From Salinispora mooreana (GTDB lineage: Bacteria; Actinomycetota; Actinomycetes; Mycobacteriales; Micromonosporaceae), in NCBI RefSeq assembly GCF_000379065.1, contig NZ_KB900614.1, positions 2,037,149 through 2,101,148 of the forward strand: a stretch of DNA of 64,000 nt, written 5' to 3'. The notes beneath the pieces are model-generated. The model had not been told where the DNA came from. It saw nothing but the letters and a program-made list of their open reading frames with translations, and did no database searches. Within the stretch, counting starts at the first letter, position 1; each line of letters begins with the position of its first letter. Positions 15,960 through 22,888 of the stretch are shown one piece after another. Made by a program: the position numbers and the translations under genes.

Positions 15960-16559
15960 ATGACCAGGACGCCCCCGATGCCCGTGACTGTCTCCGTCGC
16001 CCGACGCACCGATCCTGCTCGGACCCAGGAGATGGTGGCGTGGATGCGCGCCGGCACGGCGCTGGCGGAGGCGTTTCCCGGCTTCCTCGGGGCCGGATGG
16101 ATCCGCAGCGCCCCCGAGTCCGGCGAATGGCACATGCTCTACCGGTTCGCCGACGACGAGACGCTACGTCGCTGGGAGGAGTCACCGCAACGGCACTGGT
16201 GGCTGGCCTCGGCGCAGGGCGTCGTCGAGCACACCCAGGTGGAACGCCGGACCGGGGTCGAGGGCTGGTTCTCCCGTCGGGGGCAGACGCTCGAGCCGGT
16301 CAGCGCGGAGCCGACCGCTCCACCACCCTCGCCGCCGCGTTGGAAGCAGGCGGTGACGATCTGGTTGGCGTTCTTCCCCCTCAGCCTGACCGCAACCCTG
16401 CTGACCGGCCGGTTCATCCCGGATGTCCCGGTGCCAGCTCGCGTACTGATCATGACGTTGACGCTGACACCGCTGATGACGTATGTGGTGTTGCCCCGGA
16501 TCACCCACGCGCTCGGCTGGTGGTTGCACGGCTGGCCTCCCGCCCGCAGCCCTCGATGA
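15960..16559 (+). CDS. ABM-domain protein with two C-terminal membrane helices
   Basis: The ATG at 15960 follows GGAG (MTRTPPMPVTVSVARRTD). The N-terminal 95 residues form an antibiotic-biosynthesis-monooxygenase-type ferredoxin-like domain: VTVSVARRTDPARTQEM, FPGFLGAGWIRSAPESGEWH, YRFADDETLRRWEES and RHWWLA. A Pro-rich linker leads to two hydrophobic segments (AVTIWLAFFPLSLTATLL and VLIMTLTLTPLMTYVVLP). This membrane-tethered ABM architecture is widespread and mostly uncharacterised. The monooxygenase name is a family name only; no cofactor site is present. Confidence 0.85.
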   Translation: MTRTPPMPVTVSVARRTDPARTQEMVAWMRAGTALAEAFPGFLGAGWIRSAPESGEWHMLYRFADDETLRRWEESPQRHWWLASAQGVVEHTQVERRTGVEGWFSRRGQTLEPVSAEPTAPPPSPPRWKQAVTIWLAFFPLSLTATLLTGRFIPDVPVPARVLIMTLTLTPLMTYVVLPRITHALGWWLHGWPPARSPR

Positions 16560-17164
16560 GGACCAATCACGGACGCCGGCCAGGAGCAGCTCGCCCAGGT
16601 CACCTGAGGAGCCTGGGGACGCGACGCCTGAGTCGGTGCTCCTCCGCGTGACCACACCGGCAACCAACGCTCTCGGCCGGCGGCCACCCCGAGCGCGAGC
16701 CGTGCGCCCTGCTCGGCCTTGTGCACCTTCTGCAGCACCAGCAGGTCAACGGCGCGGTCGTGGTGGGTGGCGTCCAGCCCGTAGGCGGCTGCGACGTGCA
16801 ACACCATCCGGGCCTGGGTCCAGGCGAGGAGACCCACGTCGATCACCAGGCCGGGCAGGCCCGTCGTCCCGGAGGCCGCCCCGGGAAACCGGGCGTAGTT
16901 GACGAATCGGCGAACCGCCTGGTCGGCCAAGGCCTCGACCGGCACCATCCCGGGCTGCTCAGCGCGGACCCACCGCGCCCACTGAGCCGCCTCCGGACCG
17001 AGCTGACGCACCGCCGCCAAGGCGAGGTGCTCCGGTGCGTACTGCGGATCCTCGCGCATCCGGCCCCACAGCCCGGCTGACGGCCCCGCTACGGCCGGGG
17101 CCACCGTGGGTTTCTGCGGTGAGCGAACACCGGGCTGACCATCGGCGGGTGTGGCATCGGTCAC
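16560..17164 (-). pseudogene. EcsC-family protein, 3' half lost or frameshifted
   Basis: The frame starts at a GTG at 17164 (VTDATPADGQPGVRSPQK). It carries EcsC-like helices: EHLALAAVRQLGPEAAQWAR, ALADQAVRRFVNYARFPGAA, GLVIDVGLLAWTQARMVLHV and HDRAVDLLVLQKVHKAEQGA. After GVAAGRE, near 16680, the reading changes to low-complexity sequence and stays open to 16139 only because it lies antisense to the ABM gene. The next frame gives a more plausible continuation (LVAGVVTRRSTDSGVASP then SGDLGELLLAGVR). A one-base indel near 16680 and loss of the C-terminus would explain this. EcsC relatives are usually near 250 residues. Confidence 0.5.
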
Positions 17165-17230
17165 AGTGGGCTCCCCGGGATCTACGGCTGGGCGGCCTGC
17201 TTGCCAGCTTTACGGCTGACTCGGACCCGG

Positions 17231-17359
17231 TCAACGATGGCGCTCAGTTCGCACGGCGAACTCCCGTCTGCTGCTGCCTGGCGGGCCCCACTTCCCACCG
17301 CCCCGCTCGATCGGATGGTGTTCGCGGGGCGAACGGAGGAACGCCTGGATCCGCTGCAT
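17231..17359 (-). CDS. Small basic helical protein, possibly degenerate (42 aa)
   Basis: The frame MQRIQAFLRSPREHHPIERG resembles a small protein common in actinomycetes (M.QRLQAFLRSP.GR.LVE.GRRE), but its second half (GGGKWGPPGSSRREF) does not match well. An AAGGAGG lies upstream, 14 bases from the ATG, which is long. It could be a short real gene or a decaying copy. The assignment is from memory of the family pattern. Confidence 0.4.
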   Translation of the reverse strand: MQRIQAFLRSPREHHPIERGGGKWGPPGSSRREFAVRTERHR

Positions 17360-17683
17360 GAGGGACAGGTCGACCTCCTTCCGGATGCTGTGTCCAGGTG
17401 TATCGCGCCGGGACAACACCCGCGCTGAGGCACGGAAGCATCCGTCCGCTGCGCCTGACTGGTCGGCGAGCGTACGGCGGGTTGACGCCGGTCGCCGGGC
17501 TCGCCCCCGTCGGCAGAAGCTCCCGGCCAAGCGAACGCCCGCCCCGGTGACCCTGGCCGGAAGCGCGGCCCCGGGACCCGGCCCGGGGGCCCGGCGGAAT
17601 GCCGCAGGAGTGCGGGTAGTTTCCCCAACCGGGTGCCGTCCGTGCACGACGGCCCGTAGCCACATCCAGGGAGGTCCGCACCG
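17360..17683. other. No supported gene
   Basis: The 324 bases before the PAC2 gene contain open frames on both strands, but none shows a recognisable domain or a start with a ribosome site. The region must hold the PAC2 promoter. Confidence 0.5.
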
Positions 17684-18604
17684 GTGCTCGACCCACACGA
17701 GCTCTACGAACTCACCGACGATCTGCCCGACCTCGGGCAGCCCGTCCTGATCCAGGCACTATCCGGCTTCGTTGACGCCGGTAGCGCCACCCGGTTGGCT
17801 CGCGAGCAGCTGCTCACCTCGCTCGATGCGCGGCCAGTGGCCCGGTTCGACCTGGACCAGCTCTTCGACTACCGCTCGCGGCGGCCGGTGATGACCTTCG
17901 TCGAGGACCACTGGGAGTCCTACGACGCCCCGGCCCTGGAGCTGCACCTGCTCCGGGACGACGCCGACACCCCGTTCCTGCTGCTCACCGGCCCCGAGCC
18001 AGACCTGCAGTGGGAACGCTTCGTCGCCGCCGTGGCCGGGCTCTCCGCCCGGTTGGATGTCCGGCTGACAGTCGGCCTCAACGCGATTCCGATGGCGGTG
18101 CCACACACCCGCCGCACGGGCGTCACCGCCCACGCCACCCGGCGTGAACTCACCGCGGGCTACGAGCCATGGCTGCAACGCGTGCAGGTGCCCGGCAGTA
18201 TAGGACACCTGCTCGAGTACCGCCTCGGCGAGCAGGGCCGCGACGCGCTGGGCTTCGCCGCGCACGTGCCGCACTACGTCGCGCAGACCGAGTACCCTGC
18301 CGCCGCCGAGGTGCTGCTCGCCTCCGTGTCGCGCAGCACCGGGCTCCTCCTTCCCTGCGAGAACCTGCGGGCCGCGACCGAGGCGGTCCGGACGGAAATC
18401 GACCGGCAGGTCGCCGAGACCGAGGACGCCGCAGCCCTGGTCCAGGCACTGGAAGAGCAGTACGACACCTTCACCCGGGGGCGCGGCCAGCCGAACCTGC
18501 TCAACACCGGAACCGAGGCCCTGCCCACGGCCGACGAGCTCGGTGCCGAGTTGGAACGCTTCCTGGCCGAGCAGACCCGCCCCAACGAGAACCCCGGCGG
18601 CTGA
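17684..18604 (+). CDS. PAC2 family protein
   Basis: The GTG at 17684 follows GGGAGG with 8-base spacing. The 306-residue protein has the PAC2 fold pattern: PVLIQALSGFVDAGSATRLA, ARFDLDQLFDYRSRRPVMTF, PFLLLTGPEPDLQWERFVAA, VGLNAIPMAVPHTRR, GFAAHVPHYVAQTEYPAAAE, and a helical C-terminus with a Glu-rich coiled stretch (VAETEDAAALVQALEEQYD). PAC2 proteins are proteasome-assembly-chaperone relatives that in actinobacteria are conserved single proteins of unknown function. The order PAC2 then exonuclease III is co-directional, with a 189-base gap. Confidence 0.9.
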   Translation: MLDPHELYELTDDLPDLGQPVLIQALSGFVDAGSATRLAREQLLTSLDARPVARFDLDQLFDYRSRRPVMTFVEDHWESYDAPALELHLLRDDADTPFLLLTGPEPDLQWERFVAAVAGLSARLDVRLTVGLNAIPMAVPHTRRTGVTAHATRRELTAGYEPWLQRVQVPGSIGHLLEYRLGEQGRDALGFAAHVPHYVAQTEYPAAAEVLLASVSRSTGLLLPCENLRAATEAVRTEIDRQVAETEDAAALVQALEEQYDTFTRGRGQPNLLNTGTEALPTADELGAELERFLAEQTRPNENPGG

Positions 18605-18640
18605 GCTGGTCGCCGGGGCGGACGGGCCGCTCCGTCGGCC

Positions 18641-18654
18641 GCGGGGATCCCCGC
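18641..18654. repeat. 14-bp palindrome gcggggatccccgc
   Basis: This perfect palindrome lies 37 bases after the PAC2 stop. It has no loop, so it is a weak terminator candidate. Confidence 0.3.
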
Positions 18655-18793
18655 CGGAGGACTGAGCCCGGTCCCGGCGGGCCGCGGCGAGGGCGAGGGT
18701 CGGGGAGCGGCGCCGAGCGCCCTCCCCGACAGTCCGTCGGTGACACGCCCCGGGCGGGCAGCGGGCTGGCATCAGATCGGGCAGGCTGGGACC

Positions 18794-19591
18794 ATGCGCT
18801 TGGCGACGTGGAACGTCAACTCCGTGAAGGCCCGCCTGCCCCGGCTGCTCGACTGGCTGGCGGACACGAACCCGGATGTCGTCTGCCTCCAGGAGACCAA
18901 GTGCCCGGACGGCGCGTTCCCGGTCGCCGAGGTTGGCGCGCTCGGCTACACCGCCGCCAGCCACAGTGACGGCCGGTGGAACGGGGTCGCCATTCTCTCC
19001 CGGGTCGGCCTGACCGATGTCACCATTGGCTTCCCCGACGAGCCGGGCTTCCCCGATCCGGAGGCCCGCGCCCTCTCCGCCACCTGCGCCGGACTTCGGG
19101 TCTGGTCGGTCTATGTACCCAACGGCCGGGCCCTCGACGACCCGCACTACGCGTACAAGCTGGCCTGGCTCGGCACGCTCCGGGACACGCTGGAGGTCGA
19201 GCTGACCGGCAGCGTACCGCTGGTGGTGTGCGGCGACTTCAACGTGGCCCCCACCGACGCGGACGTCTGGGATCCGGCCCTGTTCGCCGGATCCACCCAT
19301 GTCACGCCCGCCGAACGGGACGCACTCGCGGCGCTACGCGATCTGGGCCTCGCCGACGTGGTCCCGACCCCGATGAAGGGCCCGCACCCGTTCACCTACT
19401 GGGACTATCGGGCTGGAATGTTCCACCAGAACAAGGGCATGCGGATCGACCTGGTGTACGCCTCCGCTCAGTTCGCCCGCGTGGTCCGGTCCGCGTACGT
19501 GGACCGGGAGGCCCGTAAGGGTAAGGGCCCCTCCGACCATGCCCCGATCGTCGTGGACGCCGACCTTGTCCCAGCGGTGGAGGCGTTCTGA
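18794..19591 (+). CDS. xth: Exodeoxyribonuclease III
   Basis: The ATG at 18794 starts MRLATWNVNSVKARLPRLLD, the expected N-terminus. The frame is open upstream without family similarity. The 265-residue enzyme has all ExoIII/AP-endonuclease motifs: WNVNS (Asn), LQETK (metal-binding Glu), VYVPNGR, CGDFNVAPTDADVW (catalytic Asp/Asn), the GMRIDLVYAS strand and SDHAPIV (catalytic Asp-His). It removes nucleotides 3'->5' from duplex DNA and incises abasic sites. No unusual residues were seen. Confidence 0.95.
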   Translation: MRLATWNVNSVKARLPRLLDWLADTNPDVVCLQETKCPDGAFPVAEVGALGYTAASHSDGRWNGVAILSRVGLTDVTIGFPDEPGFPDPEARALSATCAGLRVWSVYVPNGRALDDPHYAYKLAWLGTLRDTLEVELTGSVPLVVCGDFNVAPTDADVWDPALFAGSTHVTPAERDALAALRDLGLADVVPTPMKGPHPFTYWDYRAGMFHQNKGMRIDLVYASAQFARVVRSAYVDREARKGKGPSDHAPIVVDADLVPAVEAF

Positions 19592-19796
19592 ACACCCGCC
19601 CGGCGACAATTCACGCCACACGCCACGTCACCAGCCAATCGCCGAGGGTAGGATTGACTTTAATTGGACCGTCGGGGATATTCCTAGTGGCACGTTGACA
19701 TACCGGGGCAGGAACGGTTAGGCCTGGGATTCAACCGACCCCACCCCCACAGTACGCGCAGAGCCCCACCTTAAAGGCGCAGATGAGGCTTCGAGA

Positions 19797-20666
19797 ATGA
19801 TCAATCAAACAATAGAATTCGCCAAGCAACACACACCCAATTTAACGCGCCGGATGGCACGCCGAGCACAGCTCGAGGCACACAATGCGAGGAAGCGGCT
19901 CCTCGTCCCGGTGGTCAGCCGGTGCGAGTTCGACAACATCTACCACTGCACGGTACACAAGACGGGCAGCCAGTGGATCAAAGCCCTGTTCAGCGACCCC
20001 ACCGTCTATCGCCACTCCGGGCTACTCCCCTACGACCCGCGCTTCTACAAGCGACGTAAGTTGCCCATCATTCCACCCGGCCGGGCAGGTCTGGCTCTAT
20101 TTCATTCTTACCCACGCTTCAAGAAGATTTCAAAACCCGGCACCTATCGCGCATTCTTCGTCATTCGCGACCCACGCGATATCGTCATTTCAAGCTACTT
20201 TTCGCTGCGTAACTCGCATGCCCCCATGGGCGACATCCTCCAGGTACGGAAAACATTGCAGGAAATCTCGATGAAGGAAGGACTGCTCCACGTCATCGAA
20301 CGCCACTCCAAGCGAAACCTCTTCAAGCAGCTCCGGTCGTGGGCGGTCGCCCCGAGCTCCGAGACCTTCCGCCTGTTCCGCTACGAGGACCTGACCGGCG
20401 AGCGGCAGCTGGAGGAGGTGGACCAGCTGATGCGACACTGTGGGATCACCCTGCCCGCCCCCGAGCTGGAGGCTCTGTTGTCCCGCTACAGCTTCTCCAA
20501 GATGCGGAAGGATCGGGAAGCCGCGGGGAAAGTTTCTCACTACCGAAAGGGCAAGGCTGGCGACTGGCGCAACCACTTCGACGACGAGGTCTACGCGGCT
20601 TTCACGGCAGCGACCGGAAACCTCGTTGAGGTTCTCGGCTATCCGGCCCGCGACGCGGTTTCCTGA
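19797..20666 (+). CDS. Sulfotransferase-domain protein
   Basis: The 289-residue protein shows the PAPS-binding elements of cytosolic-type sulfotransferases. The 5'-phosphosulfate loop is at residues 54-60 (HKTGSQW, usual PKSGTTW), the 3'-phosphate region at 122-136 (VIRDPRDIVISSYFS), and the C-terminal KAGDWRNHF (usual GDWKNHF) closes the site. It probably transfers sulfate from PAPS to a hydroxyl or amine; the acceptor is unknown. The gene stands alone. Its 5' half is clearly lower in GC than neighbouring genes (aaacaatagaattcg, ttcattcttaccc), as is the upstream leader, which suggests recent acquisition. No anchor or signal peptide is present. Confidence 0.85.
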   Translation: MINQTIEFAKQHTPNLTRRMARRAQLEAHNARKRLLVPVVSRCEFDNIYHCTVHKTGSQWIKALFSDPTVYRHSGLLPYDPRFYKRRKLPIIPPGRAGLALFHSYPRFKKISKPGTYRAFFVIRDPRDIVISSYFSLRNSHAPMGDILQVRKTLQEISMKEGLLHVIERHSKRNLFKQLRSWAVAPSSETFRLFRYEDLTGERQLEEVDQLMRHCGITLPAPELEALLSRYSFSKMRKDREAAGKVSHYRKGKAGDWRNHFDDEVYAAFTAATGNLVEVLGYPARDAVS

Positions 20667-20687
20667 CCGGGATCACCGGGGCCGGTC

Positions 20688-21335
20688 TCACGTCATCGTG
20701 GCGAAGGCGATGACGTTGTCGGCGTAGCCGGTGCGGCCCCCCAGCCAGGCTCCACCGCAGGTGATCAGGCGCAGCCCGGCCGGCCCGGAATCGCCGTACA
20801 CCCGTTCGGCGGGGAGCTGGTCCTTGGGGAAACGCTCCACCGAGTCAACCCGGAATCCCACCACCGAGCCGTCGGCGCGGGTCACCTCGATCGGGTTGCC
20901 GGGGCGCAGCCGGTGCAGGTCAGCGAAGACCGACGGACCAGCCCTGGTGTCGACGTGACCGACGATGACCGCCGGCCCCGGATCGCCGGGGACCGGCCCC
21001 CGGTCATACCAGCCGGTCTCGTGGGCCCGCTCCAGGGGCGGGACAGCGATCGAGCCGTCCCGGGCCTGCCCCACCGGCGCGATCGCCGCGGCGATACCGA
21101 TCGCAGGTACAGCGAGGCGAACCGGCCGGCTGGTGGCCGGTTCCGGTCTGGCCCCACCGGCGGGTCGGTCAGCGTCTGCCGCGCTCGCCCACTCCAGCGG
21201 GCCGGTGGTCCGGCCCAGCCCGGCACCCGTGGCGAAGACCCCCACCAGCACCAGCAGCACGGCGAGCGGTACGACCCACGGGCTGCGACGGCCCGCCGGC
21301 CGGCGGGCCGTCCGGGCGGCGCGGCTCCTGGTCAT
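20688..21335 (-). CDS. Class F sortase
   Basis: The ATG at 21335 overlaps the upstream stop (ATGA), so this 215-residue protein is coupled to the surface-protein gene before it. A basic head and one membrane helix (WVVPLAVLLVLVGVFATGAG, residues 20-39) are followed by the sortase barrel. The catalytic residues are His127 (VIVGHVDTRAG), Cys193 (LRLITCGG) and Arg201 (GRTGYADNVIAF). The short size and the 'VP.IG..A.I.PVG' opening fit class F. It would cleave a sorting motif in an exported substrate and attach it to the cell wall or another acceptor. The neighbour is the likely substrate. Confidence 0.9.
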   Translation of the reverse strand: MTRSRAARTARRPAGRRSPWVVPLAVLLVLVGVFATGAGLGRTTGPLEWASAADADRPAGGARPEPATSRPVRLAVPAIGIAAAIAPVGQARDGSIAVPPLERAHETGWYDRGPVPGDPGPAVIVGHVDTRAGPSVFADLHRLRPGNPIEVTRADGSVVGFRVDSVERFPKDQLPAERVYGDSGPAGLRLITCGGAWLGGRTGYADNVIAFATMT

Positions 21336-22006
21336 CGGCGGGCTGCCCCATGGAGCCGGCGGAGGGAGACCAGCCACACCACCAGACCGGCCACGGTCAG
21401 CGCGGCCCCGACCGGCAGCAGCAGCCCCCCGGAGAAGTGGCCGGCGGACCCACCAAACCCGGTGGCCGGGCCGCGACTGGGCGCGGCCGACCTGACGACC
21501 TGGAGCATCGTTGACGCGGTCTCACCGCCGCGGCACTCCAGTTTGACCCGGTAGCTGCCGGGCAGGGTTCGTTCCCGCACCATCGCCGTCGCGGTCAACA
21601 GCCCGTTGTCCGGCTTCACCTGGACGCGGCCGAAGGCGTCGGACCAGACGATTGCCGGGATGGAGTTGTCCTGGCAACTCGCCCGGATCCCGACCAGGTA
21701 GCCGGCTTTCACCGTGCTCGGGGTCACCTCAACGAAGACGGTCGACGGCTTCGGCCCCTCGGGCTGCATGGGGGCGGCAACAGGGCGGGGCGCCCCCTCG
21801 GGGGCCGACGCCGCAACGGGGGAGGACCAGGCCGATGCCGCTCCGGCAGCAGCCGGCCCAGCCGACACCACCTGGGCTGATGCTGGACCAGCCGCCGCGT
21901 TCGCGGCCCCGACGGCGAGCAGCGGGCCGACGACGACCGCGAGCAGCGGACCGACGACCGCGACCGCGATCGTCGCCGCCAGACCCCCGCGGGTCACCTT
22001 CACCAC
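21332..22006 (-). CDS. Secreted surface protein, probable sortase substrate
   Basis: The GTG at 22006 (or the next GTG, 22003) follows GGGAGG. The N-terminus has a signal-peptide-like segment (LAATIAVAVVGPLLAVVVGP). An Ala/Pro/Ser-rich stretch and an Ig-like beta domain follow (STVFVEVTPSTVKAGYLVGI, RASCQDNSIPAIVWSD, PGSYRVKLECRGG, with two Cys that may pair). The C-terminus has GPATGFGGSAGH, a hydrophobic helix (LLLPVGAALTVAGLVVWLV) and a basic tail, the layout of a sortase signal with an atypical PATG in place of LPxTG. The coupled sortase supports this reading. Confidence 0.75.
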   Translation of the reverse strand: MVKVTRGGLAATIAVAVVGPLLAVVVGPLLAVGAANAAAGPASAQVVSAGPAAAGAASAWSSPVAASAPEGAPRPVAAPMQPEGPKPSTVFVEVTPSTVKAGYLVGIRASCQDNSIPAIVWSDAFGRVQVKPDNGLLTATAMVRERTLPGSYRVKLECRGGETASTMLQVVRSAAPSRGPATGFGGSAGHFSGGLLLPVGAALTVAGLVVWLVSLRRLHGAARR

Positions 22007-22125
22007 AGCCCCCTCCCGACCCGGCCGGGCAGCACACACGCCCGGCCTGTCGCACGGGGAATCCCGACATCCCCGTCGCACATCACATCCGATTCGGCGC
22101 GGTCCTCGCGTACGCTCGGATCGCT

Positions 22126-22827
22126 GTGACCATCACCGACTCCCACCCCACCGCGCCCGCGCGGAGCATCCGGACATTTCACCCGCGACGCGGCCGGATG
22201 TCGCCGCGCCAGACCAGCGCGCTGCAACAGCTGTGGCCGCGGTACGGCCTGACCGTCCCGGAGGTGCCCGGCACGCCGGTGGAGCCGGCTGTCCTGTTCC
22301 CGCGCCGGGCGCCCCTGGTGGTGGAGATCGGTTCTGGGATGGGCGACGCCACCGTGGCGATGGCCTCCGCCGATCCGGACCGAGACTATCTGGCGGTCGA
22401 GGTGCACACGCCGGGAATCGCCAACCTCCTCGACCTGGTGGAGCGGCACTCTCTGAGCAATGTTCGAATCGCCGAGGGCGACGCACTGGACCTGGTCAGC
22501 GCCCTGCCCGCCGGCTCACTCGACGCGGTGCACGTCTTCTTCCCGGACCCGTGGCCGAAGGTCCGCCACCACAAACGGCGCATCATCCAGCCCGATCACG
22601 TCGCCCTGCTGCGCTCCCGGTTGACAACCGGTGGCACGCTGCACTGCGCGACCGACTGGGCCGAGTACGCCGCGGCGATGCGGCGGACACTGGACGCCGA
22701 TCCGGGGCTGGTGAACCCGCACGACGGGTTCGCGCCCCGCCCCGAGCACCGCCCGGTGACGAAGTTCGAACGCCGCGCCCTGACTGCCGGTCGCCCGGTG
22801 GCCGACCTGATCTACCACCGCTGCTGA
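22126..22827 (+). CDS. trmB: tRNA (guanine-N7)-methyltransferase TrmB
   Basis: The GTG at 22126 gives 233 residues beginning VTITDSHPTAPARSIRTFHP; no strong ribosome site is present, so the mRNA may be leaderless. TrmB hallmarks are RTFHPRRGRMSPRQ, the SAM-binding VVEIGSGMGDATVAMA, the acidic strand YLAVEVHTPGI, the NVRIAEGDALDL loop and the signature HVFFPDPWPKVRHHKRR. The end (VTKFERRALTAGRPVADLIY) is also typical. It methylates G46 in the tRNA variable loop using SAM. It is divergent from the sortase pair, and the Ski2-like helicase gene follows after 61 bases. Confidence 0.93.
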   Translation: MTITDSHPTAPARSIRTFHPRRGRMSPRQTSALQQLWPRYGLTVPEVPGTPVEPAVLFPRRAPLVVEIGSGMGDATVAMASADPDRDYLAVEVHTPGIANLLDLVERHSLSNVRIAEGDALDLVSALPAGSLDAVHVFFPDPWPKVRHHKRRIIQPDHVALLRSRLTTGGTLHCATDWAEYAAAMRRTLDADPGLVNPHDGFAPRPEHRPVTKFERRALTAGRPVADLIYHRC

Positions 22828-22888
22828 GGCCCACCACGGGACGCCGACAGCCGGCCCGGTTGGCGCGCGCGGTGATGGTCCAGGCACC

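Noticed and set aside
17759..19300. 513-codon minus-strand frame
   Set aside because: Antisense to the PAC2 and exonuclease III genes, which have clear motifs.
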